Below, one piece after another: positions 1-12,115 of a DNA stretch of 64,000 bases. Source of the stretch: Ananas comosus (lineage: Eukaryota > Streptophyta > Magnoliopsida > Poales > Bromeliaceae); the NCBI RefSeq assembly GCF_001540865.1, contig NC_033640.1, forward strand, positions 9,080,834 to 9,144,833, given 5' to 3'. A program made the translations under genes and the position numbers. How positions within the stretch are numbered: the first letter of the stretch is position 1; the number at the start of each line of letters is the position of its first letter. The notes under the pieces were generated by a model. It saw nothing but the letters and a program-made list of their open reading frames with translations, was not told where the DNA came from and did not search any database.

Positions 1-589
1 TTCTTTCGAGTAGGAATGCATTTAATGCTATATTTTAGCGTCTATATTTGTATTTTACTGAATCCGGTGTCAAATTCAATTGAAGTTTAAGTTTAAGACT
101 AAATTACAGAAAACCTCCGTAAATACCGATTTTTTCATTTTTCTTCCACGACTTTAGAAAACCTATATTTTCCCCCCCTTAAAATTTTAAGTTGTTACAT
201 TTAGCCCCCGTCTATCAGGGTTCCATTACTATTCTGTCTATTTTTTATAATATATACCGAAAATACCTTTCAAAACGAAAGAAATATATTAAAAAATATT
301 TTTTTATAGACGAATTAAGGGTAATACGGTCGTTTTGTCATGTCCATTAATACTGTACTCTCCTGAAAATATTTTTAAAATTTTAAAATAATAAAATATA
401 AATTTTTAAAAGTCGGAAAGAAAAAATAAAAAAGTAAATATTTATAGGACGGTTTTATGTAATTTAGCCAAAAGTTTGTCATAACCATTTCCACGCCTAG
501 AGTGCCAGCAATGCGGTGTATGACGCGTATGGGTACACCAAGAGCACGCAAAAATGAAAAAACAGAGCCCTCTCGATGTAGGGATTGTC

Positions 590-644
590 GCTTAAAATGG
601 AAGCGCTTTTCCCGCTAAACCCTTCGAACCCCTTCTCTTACCCA

Positions 645-696
<52 letters not shown>

Positions 697-1727
697 TCTC
701 TCTCGCTACCAATCGATTCCATTATTGGCTTCAATTTTCTTTTTTTTTTTGTCAGAATCGGTGAAATCATTTTGATTTGGGCTCCTAATTTGCATAATTG
801 CGGTGAGTTTCTTATTCTTTTCGAAGAGAAATTTGTATATGTTTTTTCCTCTCAATTCGAGCTGATTTAGAATGAGATCTCAATTTTCTTTTTGTTTTTT
901 GTGTGTGGGTGTGTGTGTGTGTGTGTTCGATTCAATCAGAGATAAATTCGCTGCAGATTTTAGAGTATTTGCATTCATTGAAATTTCAGCTAATTTGGAT
1001 AATTTTTTGATTATCCTTAGAAACTTACAAACGGCTCGCATCGACTATTGAAATTGTCGATTTTGAGCCTTTCGATTTCTGTGCAAATGATATAAAAAAC
1101 TATAAATTTTATTTTTTAGATACTTCAAATAAATTCTCTGGGCTTTAACCAAACTGATTGCAGATTCGAAAGTTTCATTATCAAAAATAACTTGAAAGCA
1201 TAGATGGCTTCTGAAGTATCCCAAATTGTTTGTTTGTCTCTTACAGTTTTTAATTTTGAAATTTCTTCCTCCAAATTTCAAAAGTTTGCAAATTTATCTC
1301 TACCAGCTGATAATTTTTCACTGTTTGAACAGTTGTGTACTCAGAAAAATGTTCCATGAGACAGTAATTTTGAAGAGTTTAGGATTTCGAGTTCGCCGAA
1401 AATGACATATGAGATAGTATAAAAAGTTTAGAGATGTAATAATGATGATATAAATGTATTTTAAATGACATTTTATTTCGACAGGAAAAGGATAAATTTA
1501 TAAAATTTTCAAATCTCNCCCCCCCAAAAATGGAACAATGTACTAATCTGCTGTTGTTTATAAAGTTTACGCAAAGAATGATCTTTGATTATGTGATTTG
1601 TAAAGAGCTCTAATCATTTGTGAACAATTGTTGGGACTTTTCCAGGTTGATTTAGCTACTGAACCCACCTCATGAAATGTGTCATTGAGCACCCGAAGTG
1701 CTGATTCTGCAGTTCTGTGACTCAAAC
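590..1727 (+). promoter_or_regulatory. 5' UTR region of the Pti1-like gene, with a CT tract and a UTR intron
   Basis: A long (CT)n tract at about 648-705 precedes a consensus donor CGGTGAGTTT (GT at 803-804). A matching acceptor CTGCAG ends at 1712, 15 bases before the ATG. This predicts a ~910-bp intron in the 5'UTR (803-1712), a common arrangement for plant Pti1 and other kinase genes. The intron holds a degraded half of a foldback transposable element (about 1018-1245), a TG run at 901-926 and an N at 1518. The transcription start itself is not determined. Confidence 0.6.
1018..1245. mobile_element. Half of a long foldback element inside the Pti1 5'UTR intron
   Basis: Blocks such as AACGGCTCGCATCG, GATTTTGAGCC, a TTTTAGATACTTCAAAT segment and GATTCGAAAGT occur in the same order as in the right half of the long foldback elements at 9.8-11.2 kb (for example 11000-11170). 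No matching left half or (TA)n border is seen, so this looks like a decayed fragment. Confidence 0.6.
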
Positions 1728-3699
1728 ATGTTGTGCTGCGGAGGCGCCGAGGAAGAGAACTTCGGCCCGCCGGCCAATCAAGCGACTCCGCCGCCGAACC
1801 GCAATCCTCCCGGTATATGATCATTCCAGTCTGCCTCATTGGCCATTTGCTATGTCTGTTCATTTGGACTGTCTGCTCAGTCGATTTCACTTCTTCACCC
1901 CGTAAACAATGGCTTTACGGGCCAAATTCCGGTGTCCATGCTCGCAGATTTAAGCTTAATTCTTGATTCTTGAACCAAGAAGAGTTGATATATTGCAACA
2001 TGTATATAATTTGATCCATGGCATAAATATTTGAACGTCATTGCTAATGATTCTTACGAATCTTATACTAGCTAGTTCTATTGGGCTTGTCGCGTTGATT
2101 TACATATGGTTCATTGCAACATCGTCGGACGCAGCATCACAAATTCAATATGAAGTTTCTCTTCTGGTCATGTAGATAGAGAGCCGAGAGGTCCCCATGC
2201 CGCCAGAGGCGGAGGTCCCCAGAAGGCGGTGAATATTGAGGTACCGGCTGTACCGTTGGCTGAGCTGGACAAACTAACAAATAATTTCGGTGACAAGGCT
2301 TTGGTCGGAGAAGGTTCGTACGGCCGCGTTTATTATGCAACTCTGGGTACAGGGCAGCAAGCCGCAATCAAGAAGCTGGACCCGACTGTCTCGCAAGAGC
2401 CTGACTCTGATTTTGCTGCTCAGGTGAATTCTTGTTTGTTGAGCTCCGCAAAAGTTTAACGAAACTACAAAACTGAAATATTATAGTTAACAAACTTAAA
2501 CCGATTTCTTGTGCTTCTCGCTTTGGTCATTGTAGTTGGCAATGGTTTCGAAACTCAAGCATGAATATTTTGTGGAGCTGTTGGGCTACTGTTTGGAGGA
2601 GAGTAACCGAATACTAGTGTATCAGTTCGCCACGAAGGGCTCATTACACGACACCTTGCATGGTATATTTTGTCTGTGGAATTCATTTTTAACGTGCAGA
2701 GATTTGCCGCGCGTTAGATCGTGGATAGTTGTCTTTTTTCTACTGCAGGGAGGAAAGGGGTTCAGGGCGCTGAACCGGGTCCGGTTCTAAGCTGGAGTCA
2801 GCGAGTGAAAATAGCTTACGGAGCAGCTAGAGGCCTCGAGTATCTTCATGAGAAAGTTCAGCCTCCGATCGTGCATCGAGACGTCAGATCGAGCAACGTT
2901 CTTCTGTTTGACGATTATGACTCCAAGATCGCCGATTTCAATCTCACAAACCAGTCCCCTGATACAGCAGCCCGTCTACACTCAACCCGAGTTTTAGGAA
3001 CTTTCGGCTATCACGCTCCGGAGTAAGTTCACAAACCAAGTGTGCTTTGAGCATTGTTTATACTTTCGTTCTCGACGTCAACAAGTAACTAATTAAGCGG
3101 TTTACTCTTCTTTGAAACTGCAACATCGCCAACTTCGTCACGCTTTCTCATTCTTTTACTTCTCTCAGGTATGCTATGACCGGACAACTGACTCAAAAGA
3201 GCGATGTCTACAGCTTTGGTGTCATTCTTTTGGAGCTTCTCACAGGGAGAAAGCCGGTCGACCACACCATGCCCAAAGGACAACAAAGTCTCGTTACTTG
3301 GGTTCGTATTCTAGCTGCTTCTCCGATATGATACATATACTGGATTTTAAACTTTCGCTATTTCCGAATCTGTCTCGCAATGTAATCAGGCCACTCCGAG
3401 GTTGAGCGAAGACAAAGTGAAGCAGTGTGTAGACCCCAAACTAAACAATGACTACCCTCCAAAGGCTGTTGCTAAGGTATTCTTCACCTCAAAAGTTCCC
3501 AATTTCTCCTCATTTTCGATTACATTTACATAGTTATGTAGTATCTAAAAATGTGCTATTTCGCAATGATATTCAGATGGCGGCGGTCGCAGCATTGTGC
3601 GTGCAGTACGAATCTGATTTCCGGCCCAACATGACGATTGTTGTCAAGGCTCTGCAACCTCTCCTCAATTCCAAACCGGGGCAAGAACACAATGCCTAA
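1728..3699 (+). CDS. PTI1: Pti1-like receptor-like cytoplasmic protein kinase (7 exons)
   Basis: Rebuilt exons: 1728-1812, 2176-2423, 2536-2662, 2749-3022, 3169-3301, 3390-3476, 3577-3699; all introns are GT-AG and phases agree, giving 358 aa, close to the family's usual ~360. The N-terminus MLCCGG has Cys3/Cys4, fitting S-acylation and membrane anchoring as in other Pti1 proteins. The kinase domain follows: glycine loop [10 protein letters not shown] (~73-82), Lys in AAIKKL (~94), catalytic HRDVRSSN (~196-203), DFN in place of DFG (~216-218, usual for Pti1), activation segment with [15 protein letters not shown], then the [10 protein letters not shown] region. Pti1 kinases act downstream of OXI1/AGC kinases or Pto in oxidative-stress and defence signalling; that role is known of the family and not shown here. 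The ATG is the first after a predicted 5'UTR intron acceptor at 1712. An alternative is a generic RLCK VIII member. Confidence 0.95.
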
Positions 3700-4119
3700 A
3701 CTAATCTACGGTTCGTCGCAATTCTTATTTACCAACATGTATATTAGCCCACAAAACTCTCTCCTGTTGTATCAAAACAATTTACTATGAAATGGACATG
3801 GAGTCATAGATTCATTTGCAACAGTAGTTTCTGAAATGAGAAATGCGGTTACCGATCGTAATTATAGCGTGTCATTAAAGCATTGTTGTTCGAGATTTAG
3901 ATTGATTACTGATAATTTTTTTTAGTGTGAATTTTGCGCGAATGTATCTGTTTATTTGCTGAAATATAATCCTTTCAGAATCTTGGAAACTGATCAAGCA
4001 TTTGGTAAAAAATTTGCAAGGAAAAATCGCGCAATCATGCTGCAGCATTTCTCCTTGTACTTTTTCAGCTTTAAAAATAATTTTCCGTGAAATAAAATTT
4101 TCGGTGAAAGAAAAGTTAT
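3700..4119. other. 3' flank of the Pti1-like gene
   Basis: The 3'UTR must lie here, but no clear AATAAA near the stop is visible; AT-rich, no further gene seen. Confidence 0.5.
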
Positions 4120-4423
4120 ACATTTTGTAGTGTTTGGTTTGTAAGAAAAATAAATAAATTTTCATCAATATTTGTTTGGTCGAAAGAAAAAAATTTACAT
4201 TTGTTTGGTTCAGTGAAAAAAAATGAATGACAAAAATTTTACGCTGCAAGAGTTTCTGTTCTCTGCCGAAAAACAGCGAAAAAAATAAAACTTTAATTGT
4301 TTTCATAAATATGTAAAAATATTTTTACGAAAAATATTTTCTCGTCGAACCAAACAAGCAAAAAAATATTTTTTATACCGAAAATAGCTTTTCAAATTGT
4401 TTTATGCGAACCAAACGTCCCCT
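4120..4423. mobile_element. Putative MITE with GTTTGGTT-type inverted ends
   Basis: The left end has AGTGTTTGGTTTGTAAG and the right end, read on the other strand, has GGACGTTTGGTTCGCATAAA. The inside is AT-rich with further internal GTTTGGT/ACCAAAC pairs. No exact target duplication could be confirmed. Confidence 0.4.
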
Positions 4424-4887
4424 TAGTGAACTTCACGATTCCTACTGTTAATGGTCGTAATTCTGACAAATCGAAAGTTCAATTTAGAAAAAAAAACTCA
4501 AACTTTGATTCAATTTAGAAAATAATTCAAATCAAAAGATGCCCATCACAAAAGATAAAGCTAAAAAGGGTCTTATTTCTTCATGGTTCATGTATAGTAT
4601 AGTTGAGGAGATCTCCATACTCTTTTTTTTTTTCACTTNTTTACTTTTACATTGAACCGCACGAGTTACTAAAAAACATAATAATAATACCTAATATATT
4701 TTTCAAAATCTCAAAAATATCTTATTTATTCCTGTACGATGAAAATATCTGTGTTGGTTTTTTTCAAAAAATTCAAATATTTCATTTTTTTTTAGAATTT
4801 ATTTACTAATCAGATTGAATTTTATAAAAGATATTTTGGGTGTTATTAATAAGAGATCAGCAAACCCCCATCGTCCCAACCACAAAA

Positions 4888-4929
<42 letters not shown>

Positions 4930-5924
4930 CTCAGTGGTGGGGTCCATCCCCTGTTCCTTTTCCTGAGATGCAAATGATTGCAAAATGCATGCCCTGCTGA
5001 TGTGTCTCTTCTTTGCCTTTCATATAATTGGTTTAATTTTCTCCATGCTTTATGGTTTTGCTTTTTAGACACCATTTTTTTCCTTTTGCATCATTGTTTT
5101 CTTTTGTTGGGCCAATCATTCATGTTCTTGGTTTTGTTTGACTTGCCCCTCCCCTTTCAACCTTTTTCCTTGTTCTCTTTATCACTATTATCATCATTAT
5201 CATCATCATCATCATCATCCTCATCATTATTATTATTACTATTATTATTATTTTTATTATTATTATTATTATTACAAGCATTATTTTTAAAAAAAAAAAA
5301 TAGCATACTACCCGCTTCATTTATTTTTTAAAAGATAAACTTAGCTGAAAATTTGTATCAATTAGAATTTAAATTTGAAACCTCGAATATCAATCACCAA
5401 ACTCTTTACCACTTGCACCAGGGACAATCAGTATTATTACCAGCATTATTTGGCATGCAAAGGCTATGATTTGAGTTGTGGATGTGCATACTTGGGTTAG
5501 GCTATAATTTCATGGTTGTTTTTTTTTTTTTTTTCTTTTGGTCTTGAAAAGTCAGTTCAGCATAATTATTTTTACTAGGAGCAGATCAAATTTATTAAAT
5601 TCAATTAAATTCAATCGAAAAACAAGAGTTTGATAAAATCTTATGCCAATCTCAAAAGTGGTTTTCGCAATACTATCATCTTTTTGAGACCTTTATATTT
5701 GTCTTATTTTTGTTGCGTTTGGATAGAGAGTTATAATAATTGCAAGGATAATAAGAATAGTACAAATCCGTCTAATCTCTAGAATTGCTATTTCGAAAAT
5801 AAATGTTTAGTTAGGAAAAGGAAAGGAATATAGCTGAGAATTGATTGTGTTTGACCAAATAGTGAGAATTTTCACCAATATCAAATGAGACAAAGTTTTG
5901 TGGATCATATTTTGTTTGTTCATT
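4424..5924. repeat. Gene-free stretch with trinucleotide microsatellites
   Basis: No gene is visible. It contains an (AAT)n run at about 4889-4929, an imperfect (ATC/ATT)n run at about 5187-5275, a poly-T run near 5518-5534 and an N at 4639. The low-complexity ORFs here are microsatellite translations. Confidence 0.8.
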
Positions 5925-5980
5925 CTAACCCTAACCCTAAACCTAACCCTAACCCTAACCCTAACGCTAACGCTAACCCT
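5925..5980. repeat. Interstitial telomere-like CCCTAA array
   Basis: About nine units of a 6-base repeat CTAACC/CCCTAA lie head to tail, with one 7-base CCCTAAA unit and two CTAACG variants. The canonical plant telomere unit is the 7-base CCCTAAA; here the 6-base form dominates. The array is only ~56 bp and sits far from a chromosome end as far as the window shows. Confidence 0.9.
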
Positions 5981-6342
5981 TTTAAGGGCCATATCTAGGG
6001 TTTGTTGGTCAACAATTACAAAGCCTGTGGGCCTTATGCTATTAAACTTTCTAAGCTTAAAACTTTGCATCTTAATTATATAAGACAATCTTAAGCAGAG
6101 TTTTACATAGTTAAGTATTACATATTGTACCAAACTTTCCAAAATTCTTGTATTTTTGGAGATGGTAAGTAATATGTTATTGACAAACTGTACAAGAATT
6201 TGTGCAATTAAAAGGGAATGACAAATTAAGCGAAAAATCACATCACTTGTACACCAAAGTCATCAAGAGCTTCACTAGGACTCTAATTTTTGGTCGAATC
6301 AACTGCTTCAATTCCGATTAGTTTCTCTAACAGGAGAAAAAA

Positions 6343-6890
6343 TGAGTACGTCTCCTATACTTTCGAAAGTACAGAGGCCTCCGTGTTTATAAGTTGTTTT
6401 TTAATGATGGAGCATCTGATTCGGCGATCGGCTTCATTAGGCATAATCTACACAATTAGAACTATTTGGAAACTAAATTTCATAATTTTTCAATATCATT
6501 TACCAAGTGATTAAAGAATATCAAAAATGACTATTTTAACGACCGATGTGGCACGTTTGAAAGTTCAACGGTGTAGAAGAATACAAATTACATGAAATTT
6601 TTTAAGAAAATTTTGCTTAATATCAAGAGTAAGAACAATACTTTTGATTTGAAATATGAGTCTTTTATCATTATTTTTTGTGAGATTTTTATTTTCAGCC
6701 GTTCATTTTGAGCCTACTTGTTCACTAGGTAAATGAAATTAAAAATTTATGAAATTTGGTTTCTAAATAGTTCCAATAACGTAGATCATGTCTAATGCAG
6801 CCGATCACCGAATCGGATGCTCCATTATCGAAAATAACTTATAAGTATGAAGGCCTCCATACTTTCAAAAATATAGAAGCCTAGCTCAGA
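6343..6890. mobile_element. Long foldback element (copy A)
   Basis: Long imperfect inverted arms: CTATACTTTCGAAAGTA near the left end pairs with TACTTTCAAAAATATAG near the right. The inner parts GATTCGGCGATCGGC and GCCGATCACCGAATC also pair. The core has the family's TTCAACGGTGTAGAAG block and a TTTCAGCCGTTCATTTTGAG block. No (TA)n border remains, so this is an older copy. Confidence 0.75.
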
Positions 6891-7558
6891 AAAAATAATA
6901 TAGCAGTTAATTCAGTTGTCATATTATCTAAAAAACGGTGCGGTGACTAATACATCTCGCAATTCTAAACGAAACATAAATTTTTGCAACCATTCATGTA
7001 TTAGTTTTACAATATTCTTATAACAATGCTTTATTCCAATCCCAAAAAGTATGGGTTGGATTCAACTAATAATAATAAAGAAGGTGATGTATATACATAA
7101 AGAAGATGTTCTCTAAAAATTTGAGTTGCTAAAAATATGCGTATAAAACTGAATTAAGAGCAAATTCAATGAAACTAAGTTTGGTGGCATTTGAATTTAA
7201 AATCTCTTGTCAAAATATTATGTGAAGTAACAGTTTCCTCCAAAAACTCACGCTACGAGATAATAGTATTTTTTAATTAAAAAATGATAAGCACGTATAA
7301 AACTTATGTAAACTATGGATCGTTTTGATTTCGCCGCCCAATCATTCAAAAGTTTGATTTTGCAACCTAACCTTTCAATTTGTCTGTTGAATATCTTTAC
7401 AGATTTGTTAAGCATGTTTTATGCAATTTTTTGCAACTATAAATTTTATAAAAAAGTAATTAGCTTTTATGTTAAAGTTAAAGAGGCATAGGCCGACTCA
7501 AATTAAATAAATTAAAAGGTTGAGTTGTCGATTCAGAATGGTTCATAGTTCAAATAAG

Positions 7559-7905
7559 CAAGGTTTAAGTGCCCGTCGGCACGGGTCGTATCCAGCGTGC
7601 CGTACCGTGCCGACAAGATACCGACACGATATAAATTCCGTATCGATGACACAGCTCAAAATTCTCTATTTTTTAAATTAGTAAGTAATTTTTTCAAAAA
7701 AAGTTCAAAAGATGTGATAAAAAGAAATAATAAATAGTTAGAATATTTTATTGCTAAAGAAAATAAATATTTCATGCTATATATTATATGTCGGCACACA
7801 AAATTTTTTTTGATCGGCGCGTATCGGCACGGCTCAGCGCCTGCCGTACCATACTGTGCCGGCATGTTTCTGGCACGATTCCATGCCACGACATTTAAAT
7901 CCTTA
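7559..7905. mobile_element. CGGCACGG-rich MITE, copy 1
   Basis: Terminal inverted repeats: AAGGTTTAAGTGCCCGTCGG at the left and GTGCCATGCCACGACATTTAAATCCTT-like sequence at the right. A second copy in the opposite orientation lies at 27922-28269 and shares the AT-rich core (ATTTCATGCTAT; TAATAAATAGTTA). The short ORF here is noncoding repeat. Superfamily not assigned. Confidence 0.8.
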
Positions 7906-8220
7906 CAGATAAGTTTTGAATATTTTTAATTTTTTTAAAAAAATAAAGCTGAAGAGTTTTTTACAAAATAGACTATAGTGTGAGGATGTCTACAAAAGAT
8001 TTACTTATTCTTTTGAGATTTTTTTTTCCTTTTGAAAAAGGGTCATTTTTTTACATTATTCTCGTATCCCAATCATTGCCCGTTGCGTGCGGAGAATGCC
8101 ACCTTTTACATCTCCCTTACCTCTTCATCCTCCACTTCTCTTTCTCAATTATTATCTTAATAAACAAGCAGGTAACGTGTTACTTATCTCTCTAAAAATA
8201 AAATATTTATTATCTTAATC

Positions 8221-8222
<2 letters not shown>

Positions 8223-8251
<29 letters not shown>
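8223..8251. repeat. (TA)n microsatellite bordering a short foldback element
   Basis: About 14 TA units, the left border of the element at 8254-8465. Confidence 0.9.
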
Positions 8252-8253
<2 letters not shown>

Positions 8254-8257
<4 letters not shown>

Positions 8258-8465
8258 GAGTTAAAATATTTTTAGAAGCACAAATTTCTTAGTGTTTTTA
8301 GATTTCTAGCCCTTGAATACACTTCTTGATTACTAATAACGATCAAACACTATTCCATCTACCACCACCTACTATCATCATTCCAACCCTATATCTCTCC
8401 ATCCAAGGACTAAAAACTCAAAAGCACCACCTCCTTAATACTTTTGAGAGTATTCTAGCTCAACT
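8254..8465. mobile_element. Short (TA)n-bounded element (copy S1)
   Basis: Ends TTGAGTTAAAATATTTTTAG and (other strand) TTGAGCTAGAATACTCTCAA pair. The core, read on the - strand, has CCTTGGATGGAGAGAT and GGGTTGGAATGATGAT, aligned with the cores of the other short copies at 9.6, 10.4, 17.0 and 17.3 kb. Both sides are (TA)n runs. Confidence 0.75.
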
Positions 8466-8486
8466 ATATATATATATATATATATA

Positions 8487-9544
8487 GAATTAGGCTACTC
8501 ACTACAACAGAATTAGGTTATAGGGACACATGTTTGGAACACTTTTGAGTAAGTGTCCCATTTATGCTAAAATTTTAAAAAATATCTACCAATGCCTAAA
8601 TATAAAGTCCAATCCAACCAAAAATAAAAGATTACTCTACTCAACCAACTACACTCAGTCCATTTTGTCCGATTACAAACAGAAAAGAAAAAAAAATAGA
8701 AACATTAATTACCATCTTTTCTTTTCTCTTCACTCAATCCACTGAAATTCTAGACGAAGATCCTTTCCTGTCGTCCTCCTCCGCCACCATAGCCAACGAG
8801 ATAGAATTTCGACGGTTGCTAAATACTTAAATAAGTTTTGGTAAATTAGCAGCACTCTTTTAGGTTATAGCGACACTCTTTAACTGTCACTATATACCTA
8901 GCGACCCCACATATAGCAACACTTTTTAAAAGTGTCGGTAATTTTAGCTAGCAACACTTTTTTGACATGTACCTACATTTAAAAGTGTCACTATAGACCG
9001 TTTTTGTTGCAGTGACTATACTATCTATAGTACCGAGCTCCCGTACTATAGTGTTTGTTTTCGATCTTAGGGCGTTCAAATCAATGATCCACACCATTAA
9101 ATATGATCTAACGTATATGAATTTCTTAGGAATAAAATTTTAGTTTTTTTCGATATCGTTTACTTAGTAAATAAATTATATCAAAATGGATGGTGGAAAT
9201 TGAATAATCTTTAAAATTTGAGCATAGGACTTTTAAATTCAAGATCAAGAATGTTAACCTTAATCTATATAGTTTAAAGTATTTTCTATCAAAATTTGAA
9301 GAAATTTAGATTCTTCTACACCGTTAAACTCCAAACTCGTCATAATAGCCATTGAAAATTGACAATTTTGAAATAGTTTGATCATAAGGTAAACTATGTC
9401 GAAAAAATATAAAATTTTATTTTCAAAAACTTTAAATACCCTAGATCAGTTTTAACGGTGTGGATCGTTGATTTGAACGCCCTAAGATCGAAAACAAACA
9501 CTATAGTACCGGAGCTCGGTACTATAGATAGTATAGTAGCCTAG

Positions 9545-9548
<4 letters not shown>
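8487..9548. mobile_element. Long foldback element (copy B), split by a CACTA insertion
   Basis: Left end TAGGCTACT|ATACTATC is cut at 8499/9015; the right end, read on the - strand, is TAGGCTACTATACTATC uninterrupted. The arms then pair for about 90 bp (GTGTTTGTTTTCGATCTTAG and its complement near 9480-9500). Removing 8500-9014 plus one ACT copy restores a ~545-bp element like copies D and F. (TA)n runs flank both sides. Confidence 0.88.
8500..9014. mobile_element. Nonautonomous CACTA-type DNA transposon (515 bp)
   Basis: Begins CACTACAACA and ends TGTTGCAGTG, the classical CACTA terminal inverted repeats. It is flanked by a perfect 3-bp target duplication ACT (8497-8499 and 9015-9017), the size expected for this superfamily. 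Subterminal repeats of the AGTGTC/GACACT type recur near both ends (for example GACACTCTTT, AAAAGTGTCACTATA). No transposase is encoded, so it must have been moved in trans. Confidence 0.92.
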
Positions 9549-9577
<29 letters not shown>

Positions 9578-9582
<5 letters not shown>

Positions 9583-9828
9583 GCTAGAATACTATTGATA
9601 GCAAAACGTCATTTTTGCTATCAAGTTTTTAGCCTTTGGATCAACTCTTTTCATCATTTCTAGTCATTGTATTAAATACTATAAACCAATGGGGACCACT
9701 CAACCGTAGGGGGACCACTCAACTCTAACTGACTAATATCATCCTAACCCTACAATTTCTCATCCAAGGGTTAAAAATTTGATGGCAAAAAGAGCATTTT
9801 GCTATCAATAGTATTCCAGCCTAATTCT
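9578..9828. mobile_element. Short (TA)n-bounded element (copy C)
   Basis: Ends GTTAGGCTAGAATACTATTG and (other strand) ATTAGGCTGGAATACTATTG pair; internal AGCAAAACGTCATTTTTGCT near the left end is matched by AGCAAAATGCTCTTTTTGCC read inward from the right. The core carries the family's TTGAGTGG block. (TA)n on both sides. Confidence 0.85.
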
Positions 9829-9853
9829 ATATATATATATATATATATATATA

Positions 9854-10382
9854 GTGGGCTGGTATGCTTCTGGAATCTTCGTACTTCTAAGTTGTTTTCG
9901 ATGTTCGGACTTTCGAATCGACAATCGACTCCGTTAGACTTGATCTAGAGTATTTGAAGTACCTAGAAAATAAATTTTGTAATTTTTCGATATCATTTGC
10001 CTAGTGATCGAAGGGCTCAAAATCAATAATTTTAATAACCGTGGTGAGCCGTTTGCAAATTTAATGGCATAGAAATATCCAAATCACATGAAATTTTGAT
10101 AGAAAATTCTTTATACCATATAAAACAAGATCAATAACTTTGATCTAAAATTTTAATGTCATATCATCATATTTTGTAAGATTTTTATTTTCAGCCGTTG
10201 ATTTTGAGCCACTTCGATCACTAGGTAAATGATATCGAAAATTCACAAAATTTATTTTCTAGATACTTCAAATACTCTAGATCAAGTTTAACGGAGCCGA
10301 TCGTCGATTCGAAAGTCTGAACACCGAAAACAACTTGGAAGCACGAAGCGCTCCGTGCTTCCAGAAGCATACCAGATGCACT
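9854..10382. mobile_element. Long foldback element (copy D)
   Basis: Arms: TTCGAATCGACAATCGACTC at the left pairs with GATCGTCGATTCGAAAG at the right; GATCTAGAGTATTTGAAGTA pairs with TACTTCAAATACTCTAGATC. The centre has the TTTAATGGCATAGAAATATC and TTTTCAGCCGTTGATTTTGA blocks. (TA)n borders. Confidence 0.88.
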
Positions 10383-10393
10383 ATATATATATA

Positions 10394-11218
<825 letters not shown>

Positions 11219-12115
11219 ATATATATATATATATTCATTTTATTTATATGTCTTTTCATATGTGATGTGAATCTTGTGTCTCTGAATATTCTTAGGTGTT
11301 TAATTTTCTACAACAAACGTGTGTTAGTGTGTTACTTTAATTATATAAAATATTATTATATTATTATCGACGAGAGTTTTTTTTTTTTTTGGCATAATAT
11401 GCGGCAATTAGACTCAACTTTCGGTAATGGTCGGCGTTTTTATGTGCATGTCATCATCATTATTAGTATTTGTATGATTTGACATTATTGTCTCTTACTA
11501 TTATATTTTTACAAAATTTATTTAAATTATGAATTATTTTAATTTTATTATTTAATTTTTAAAATTTTAATTTGAGCCGGTTAACGATGCTGTAATTTTA
11601 AATTTTGAATGCGTTGTTTACACTTACATACTTAGTTCTATAATTAACCATGTAATTCTTATAACTATAAATTTATGATGCGATGTCAACTAAAATTGAA
11701 GCAATGTCGAAAACAGTCAAATTTCATTTAAGTGCTTTTCCAGAAGAACGGATTTAGATATTCTCAAACTCAATATTGATTATTAAAACAGTCCACTTTA
11801 GATCTGATTAATCTGAATCGATCTCTTGGGACGCTAAAACGAAACTCAAAAAAATGCTTCAGTCAACCAACATCACGCCTTATCTTTATCTTAAGGTATA
11901 AGTTTTTTGTAAATTAGGTCTGAGTCCTCTTAATATAGCATCAGAGTCTAAATCACACCTCCTACATTATGGTTGGTCCAGTGGACGCGTGCTAAAAACG
12001 TTCAGTAGGAAATTTCGTACAATCATATTGAGTCTCTGCCATATAATAACATAACAAATATAAAATAAAATCTTGACCTGCATAAAATATACCGGACATC
12101 TATAACCAATAGTTA
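11219..12115. other. Gene-free AT-rich stretch
   Basis: Nothing recognisable as a gene or a bounded element; only a short (TA)n at its left edge and a poly-T run near 11380. Confidence 0.6.
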
